DNA of 20,129 nucleotides from Actinomycetota bacterium (GTDB lineage: Bacteria > Actinomycetota > Thermoleophilia > Gaiellales > Gaiellaceae): positions 1 to 20,129 of the forward strand of contig VAXK01000206.1 of assembly GCA_005885565.1 (NCBI GenBank). Direction: 5' to 3'. Under the pieces are notes generated by a model. That model searched no databases and was not told where the DNA came from. It saw only the letters and a program-made list of their open reading frames with translations. Position numbers and translations under genes: made by a program. This document shows positions 17,194 through 20,129 of the stretch, piece after piece (positions within the stretch are counted from its first letter, which is position 1; the number at the start of each line of letters is the position of its first letter).

Positions 17194-17951
17194 GCGCCTC
17201 AGCGCCCTCCTTCGTCCAGCTCGAGGGCGTGACGAAGCGCTTCGGCGACAACGTCGTCCTCGACCGGATCCACCTCGCCGTCGACGAGCACAACGTCGTC
17301 TGCCTGATCGGAGCCTCCGGGAGCGGGAAGTCCACGCTCCTGCGCTGCGTGAACCTCCTCGAGCGCGTCGACGAGGGGCGGATCTTCTTCGACGGCCGGG
17401 AGCTGACGAACGGGAAGGTCGACGTGAACGCGCTCCGGCGGAACATCGGGATCGTCTTCCAGGCGTACAACCTCTTCCCGCACATGACCGTGCTCCAGAA
17501 CGTGACGCTCGCGCCGAAGAAGGTGCTGGGGCACGGCCGGCGCAAGGCCGACGGGCGGGCCCGCGAGCTCCTGCGGCGAATCGGGCTCGAGGAGAAGGCC
17601 GAGGAGTTCCCGGACCGCCTCTCCGGCGGACAGCAGCAGCGGGTCGCGATCGCGCGCGCCCTTGCGATGGACCCGAAGCTCATGCTCCTGGACGAGATCA
17701 CGAGCGCGCTCGACCCCCAGCTCGTCTCGGAGGTGCTGAGCCTGGTGCGGAGCCTCACCGACGAGTTCGGGATGACGATGATCATCGCGACGCACGAGAT
17801 GAGCTTTGCGCGCGAGGTGGCCGACCGCGTGTGCTTCCTCGATGCGGGGGTGATCCTCGAGGAGGGCCCGCCGGCGCAGATCTTCTCCTCGCCCAAGCAG
17901 GCGCGGACGCAGGAGTTCCTCGCCCGCGTGCTCGCCGCGGGGCGCCTGTGA
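17190..17951 (+). CDS. Polar amino-acid ABC transporter, ATP-binding protein
   Basis: A 253-residue nucleotide-binding subunit of the GlnQ/HisP type that powers import. Walker A is GASGSGKST (41-49), the Q-loop is Gln91 in VFQAYNLFPHMT, the signature is LSGGQQQR (144-151), Walker B is LMLLDEI (164-170) with catalytic Glu169, the D-loop is SALD, and the switch His202 lies in ATHEMSF. The usual DEPTSALDP reads DEITSALDP, a variant I know from this subfamily. The FQAYNLFPHMTVL motif is typical of polar amino-acid systems. The GTG start is coupled to the permease stop and the stop to the next gene by GTGA overlaps, so these three are translated from one message. Confidence 0.95.
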   Translation: MSASAPSFVQLEGVTKRFGDNVVLDRIHLAVDEHNVVCLIGASGSGKSTLLRCVNLLERVDEGRIFFDGRELTNGKVDVNALRRNIGIVFQAYNLFPHMTVLQNVTLAPKKVLGHGRRKADGRARELLRRIGLEEKAEEFPDRLSGGQQQRVAIARALAMDPKLMLLDEITSALDPQLVSEVLSLVRSLTDEFGMTMIIATHEMSFAREVADRVCFLDAGVILEEGPPAQIFSSPKQARTQEFLARVLAAGRL

Positions 17952-18619
17952 TCCGCCGGCTCTTCCGCCGCGGGTCGAAGGCGCCGCTCGGGCTCGCCGG
18001 GCTGCTCTCGATCACGCTCTTCTTCGCCGGCCTGATGGCGAGCTCGCTCGCGGTCGACAAGCCGCGGGTCGTCCAGCGCCTCCGTCATGGGAAGCTCGTC
18101 CTCCACTACGAGCAGTCGTCGAACGCGACCGAGGCGAAGATCTGGCTGCTCGCGCTCGTCCCGGTCGGGATCCTGCTCGCCGTCGCGGTCCTCGCGATGC
18201 TGTGGCGGCGCGGCGGCCTCTACGTCGTCTCCGCCGCCGCGATCGCGATGTCGCTTCTGCTGCCGCGTCACCTCGACGCCTGGACCGCGAGGCACACGCG
18301 CCGCTTCCCGATCGGGGTCGACCTCATCAGCGACTCGTCGTCGTCGAACCTGGCCTCGCGCGGCGAGTGGGAGCAGAACGCGCGCGACACGGTGATCAGC
18401 CTCGCGCATTGGACGATCGGCATCGCGATCGCCGCGGCGGTGATCGTCGTCGGCCTCGCGCTCCTCCGCCGCGTCTCGCCGCGGCAGGCGTTCATCGCCG
18501 CGCCGCCGCCCGTCGTGACCGGCGAGCCCGAGGCGTCGCCGGTGCTCGGCGCGGTCGAGGGGGAGTCGCGTCTCGTCCGGCGCGGGCTCGCCGGGCGCCT
18601 CTTCGGCGGCGGGCGCTAG
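17948..18619 (+). CDS. Unrecognised four-helix membrane protein, last gene of the Rieske-ABC operon
   Basis: I do not recognise this 223-residue protein. Four hydrophobic segments are visible at about 13-36, 64-86, 88-106 and 151-174. Between helices 1 and 2 is a polar loop of about 27 residues (VDKPRVVQRLRHGKLVLHYE), and between helices 3 and 4 one of about 44 residues, rich in Ser and containing FPIGVDLISDSSSSNLA and RGEWEQNA. A Pro/Val-rich tail of about 45 residues follows helix 4. The GTG start shares four bases with the ATPase stop, so translation depends on the transporter gene and a role with it is plausible, for example as an accessory subunit. It is too dissimilar to the permease to be a second channel subunit. 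No catalytic motif was seen. Confidence 0.75.
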   Translation: MIRRLFRRGSKAPLGLAGLLSITLFFAGLMASSLAVDKPRVVQRLRHGKLVLHYEQSSNATEAKIWLLALVPVGILLAVAVLAMLWRRGGLYVVSAAAIAMSLLLPRHLDAWTARHTRRFPIGVDLISDSSSSNLASRGEWEQNARDTVISLAHWTIGIAIAAAVIVVGLALLRRVSPRQAFIAAPPPVVTGEPEASPVLGAVEGESRLVRRGLAGRLFGGGR

Positions 18620-18647
18620 TCAGCCGTCAGGCGTTATCGTCGGCGCC

Positions 18648-19586
18648 GTGCAGGCGCCGGAGCTTCGGCCGCTCTCGATCGGCGAGATCCTCGACGTCGC
18701 GATCAAGATCTACCTCCGGAACGCCTGGACGCTCTTCCGGGTCGTCCTGGTCGTCGTGGCGCCGGTCGAGGTCGTCTCGGCGCTGATCCAGGCCTCCGCC
18801 GCCTCGAACGGGAGCGGAATCTCGTCGAGCGGCGACACGACCACGGTCAGCTCGCACGACGTCGCCCTGTACCTCAGCGCGATCGGCGCGGCCACCCTGC
18901 TCGGGGTCGTCGCGAACACGGTCGCGACCGGCGCCTCGTTCAAGGCGGTCGCGGACGCGTACCTCGGGGAGCAGCCTACGTGGCGTTCGTCGCTTCGCTT
19001 CGCGTTCGCGCGCATCCACTCGATCCTCTGGATCACGCTCCTCGGCGGCATCGCGACGGTGATCGGCCTCGTCTTCTGCATCATCCCGGGCGTCTACCTG
19101 TGGATCGCCTTCGCGGTCGCCGTGCCGGTGCTGCTGACGGAGGGCGTGAAGGGCTCGAAGGCGCTCGGCCGGTCCCGGGCCCTCGTCCGCGACCGCTGGT
19201 GGGGAACCTTCGGCGTCGTGCTCCTCGGGACGATCCTCGCGGGCGTCGTCTCGGCCGCGATCGGCGCGCTCGCCGGCCTCGCGGGCGGCACGACCGACGC
19301 GAGCTCGGTCGCCGGCTTTCTCGTCAACTCCGTCAGCGGCACGCTCGGCTCGATGATCAGCACGCCGTTCACGGCCGCCTTCGTGAGCGTCCTCTACTTC
19401 GACCTGCGCGTGCGGAAGGAGGCCTTCGACCTCCAGCTCCTCGCCGAGCGGATCGGCCTCACCGCTCCGCCCGAGGGCGGCTACCGCCCCGCGCCGGGCG
19501 CCGCGCCCGCGCCGACGCCGACCGGCGACGCGGCGCCGCCGTACTGGCCCCCGCCGCCGGGCTGGACGCCTCCCGAGAGCGGGTGA
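18648..19586 (+). CDS. Polytopic membrane protein, YciC/GDPD-membrane-domain-like, with proline-rich tail
   Basis: A 312-residue membrane protein with about six hydrophobic segments (near 27-50, 72-98, 122-140, 141-163, 188-212 and 222-250). The opening RPLSIGEILDVAIKIYLRN and the later LLTEGVKGSKALGRSRALVRDRWW match a common bacterial family of multi-helix proteins of unknown function, related to the membrane domain found in some glycerophosphodiester phosphodiesterases. The C-terminal 40 residues are Pro/Ala-rich and end with PPYWPPPPGWTPPESG, a low-complexity cytoplasmic tail. The GTG start at 18648 has no convincing Shine-Dalgarno, and the gene sits 28 bp after the four-helix protein. Its stop overlaps the next start in a GTGA junction. 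Function unknown. Confidence 0.85.
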   Translation: MQAPELRPLSIGEILDVAIKIYLRNAWTLFRVVLVVVAPVEVVSALIQASAASNGSGISSSGDTTTVSSHDVALYLSAIGAATLLGVVANTVATGASFKAVADAYLGEQPTWRSSLRFAFARIHSILWITLLGGIATVIGLVFCIIPGVYLWIAFAVAVPVLLTEGVKGSKALGRSRALVRDRWWGTFGVVLLGTILAGVVSAAIGALAGLAGGTTDASSVAGFLVNSVSGTLGSMISTPFTAAFVSVLYFDLRVRKEAFDLQLLAERIGLTAPPEGGYRPAPGAAPAPTPTGDAAPPYWPPPPGWTPPESG

Positions 19587-20129
19587 GTCGAGTGGACGCG
19601 GCGAGCGCGCGGCGCCAGGCGGCGCACATCCTGTCGGAGCGGCGCTTCCACCGGCACGAGGTGCCGCGGCCGTTCCGCGGCGTGCTCCACGCCTTGAGCA
19701 AGGTCGTCGAGCCCGTCCTCACGGCGATCGGCGACCTCTTCGGCCGGCCGGCGCTCGGCGTGCCGCTCGCCGCGCTGATCGTCCTCGGCGCGCTCCTTCT
19801 CGTCTCGCGTGCCGTGCGCCGGCGGGCCTGGGAGGGGCTGCTCGCGGCGGGCGAGCGCGCGCCTCGTCCGCTCGACCCGGCGCGGCTCGAGCGCGAAGCC
19901 GACGAGGCGGAGCGGCGCGGCGACCTCGAACGCGCGATCAGGCTCCGCTTCCGGGCGGGGCTCCTGCGACTCGACCGGGCGAGGGCGATTGCGCTCGAGC
20001 CCTCGACGACGAGCGGGGAGGTCTCGCGGACGCTGCGCTCGCGCGACTTCGAGGACGTGGCGGCGTCGTTCGACGCCGTCGTCTACGGGCGACGGCAGCC
20101 TCGCGGCGAGGACGTCGAGCTCTCGCGCG
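19583..20129 (+). CDS. DUF4129-domain membrane protein (3' end outside window)
   Basis: The first 182 residues are visible and the frame is still open at the right edge. The N-terminal part HILSERRFHRHEVPRPFRG (about 15-33) is followed by one transmembrane helix (57-77) and a cytoplasmic domain from about 95. That domain shows EADEAERRGDLERAIRLRFR, then AGLLRLDRA and FEDVAASFDAVVYGRR (156-171), the pattern of DUF4129. Such proteins usually sit beside DUF4350, MoxR-ATPase and DUF58 genes, so those may follow outside the window. The GTG start shares four bases with the preceding stop, which couples the two genes. The function of DUF4129 is not established. Confidence 0.85.
   Translation, partial: MSRVDAASARRQAAHILSERRFHRHEVPRPFRGVLHALSKVVEPVLTAIGDLFGRPALGVPLAALIVLGALLLVSRAVRRRAWEGLLAAGERAPRPLDPARLEREADEAERRGDLERAIRLRFRAGLLRLDRARAIALEPSTTSGEVSRTLRSRDFEDVAASFDAVVYGRRQPRGEDVELSR

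Overview
The window is very GC-rich (about 70% by eye). It has frequent GTG starts, stop/start overlaps of the GTGA or ATGA type, and almost no intergenic DNA. No stretch of 300 bases lacks a gene, and I see no tRNA, rRNA, insertion sequence, CRISPR array or origin. Gene content points to a chromosomal segment of a high-GC actinobacterium: a tandem LysR pair, an RpoD-family sigma factor, a DUF4129 protein beside a polytopic membrane protein, and a polar amino-acid ABC transporter. A deep-branching class such as Thermoleophilia is my guess; the taxonomic placement is inference.

Layout. (1) 1-1609, plus: the end of an OmpR-type response regulator and its coupled sensor kinase. (2) 1572-4729, minus: an hsp20 gene followed by a Clp/Hsp100 ATPase. 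The ATPase has a zinc-finger-like N-terminus, a short UVR-type middle domain and no visible ClpP-docking loop, so it resembles a stand-alone ClpG/ClpK-type disaggregase more than ClpB or a ClpP partner. (3) 4914-6972, plus: two tandem, closely related LysR regulators, the first divergent from hsp20. (4) 7143-7967, plus: a two-domain cytidine deaminase of the E. coli Cdd type, meeting head-on an RpoD-like sigma factor (7964-8986, minus). (5) 9095-10400, minus: a MarR regulator followed by a class III phosphodiesterase. (6) 10472-13353, plus, divergent from marR: YceI, an NAD(P)H:FMN reductase, a PLP aminotransferase and a LysE-type exporter, closely packed or overlapping. (7) 13350-14519, minus: a DUF1015-like protein. 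(8) 14529-18619, plus: a Rieske oxygenase, then a complete polar amino-acid ABC importer (binding protein, permease, ATPase), ending in an unrecognised four-helix membrane protein. (9) 18648-20129, plus: a six-helix membrane protein coupled to a DUF4129 protein that runs off the right edge.

How the genes may work together. The hsp20-clp pair is a plausible holdase/disaggregase unit. The marR/yceI divergence has a promoter and a dyad at its predicted start point, so MarR probably represses the yceI operon, which joins redox functions (YceI, flavin reductase) with amino-acid metabolism and export. The Rieske-ABC operon suggests uptake and oxidation of a small amino-acid-like or quaternary-ammonium compound. 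The strongest candidates for something little described are the Clp architecture with its neighbouring LysR genes, and the Rieske/ABC/unknown membrane protein operon.
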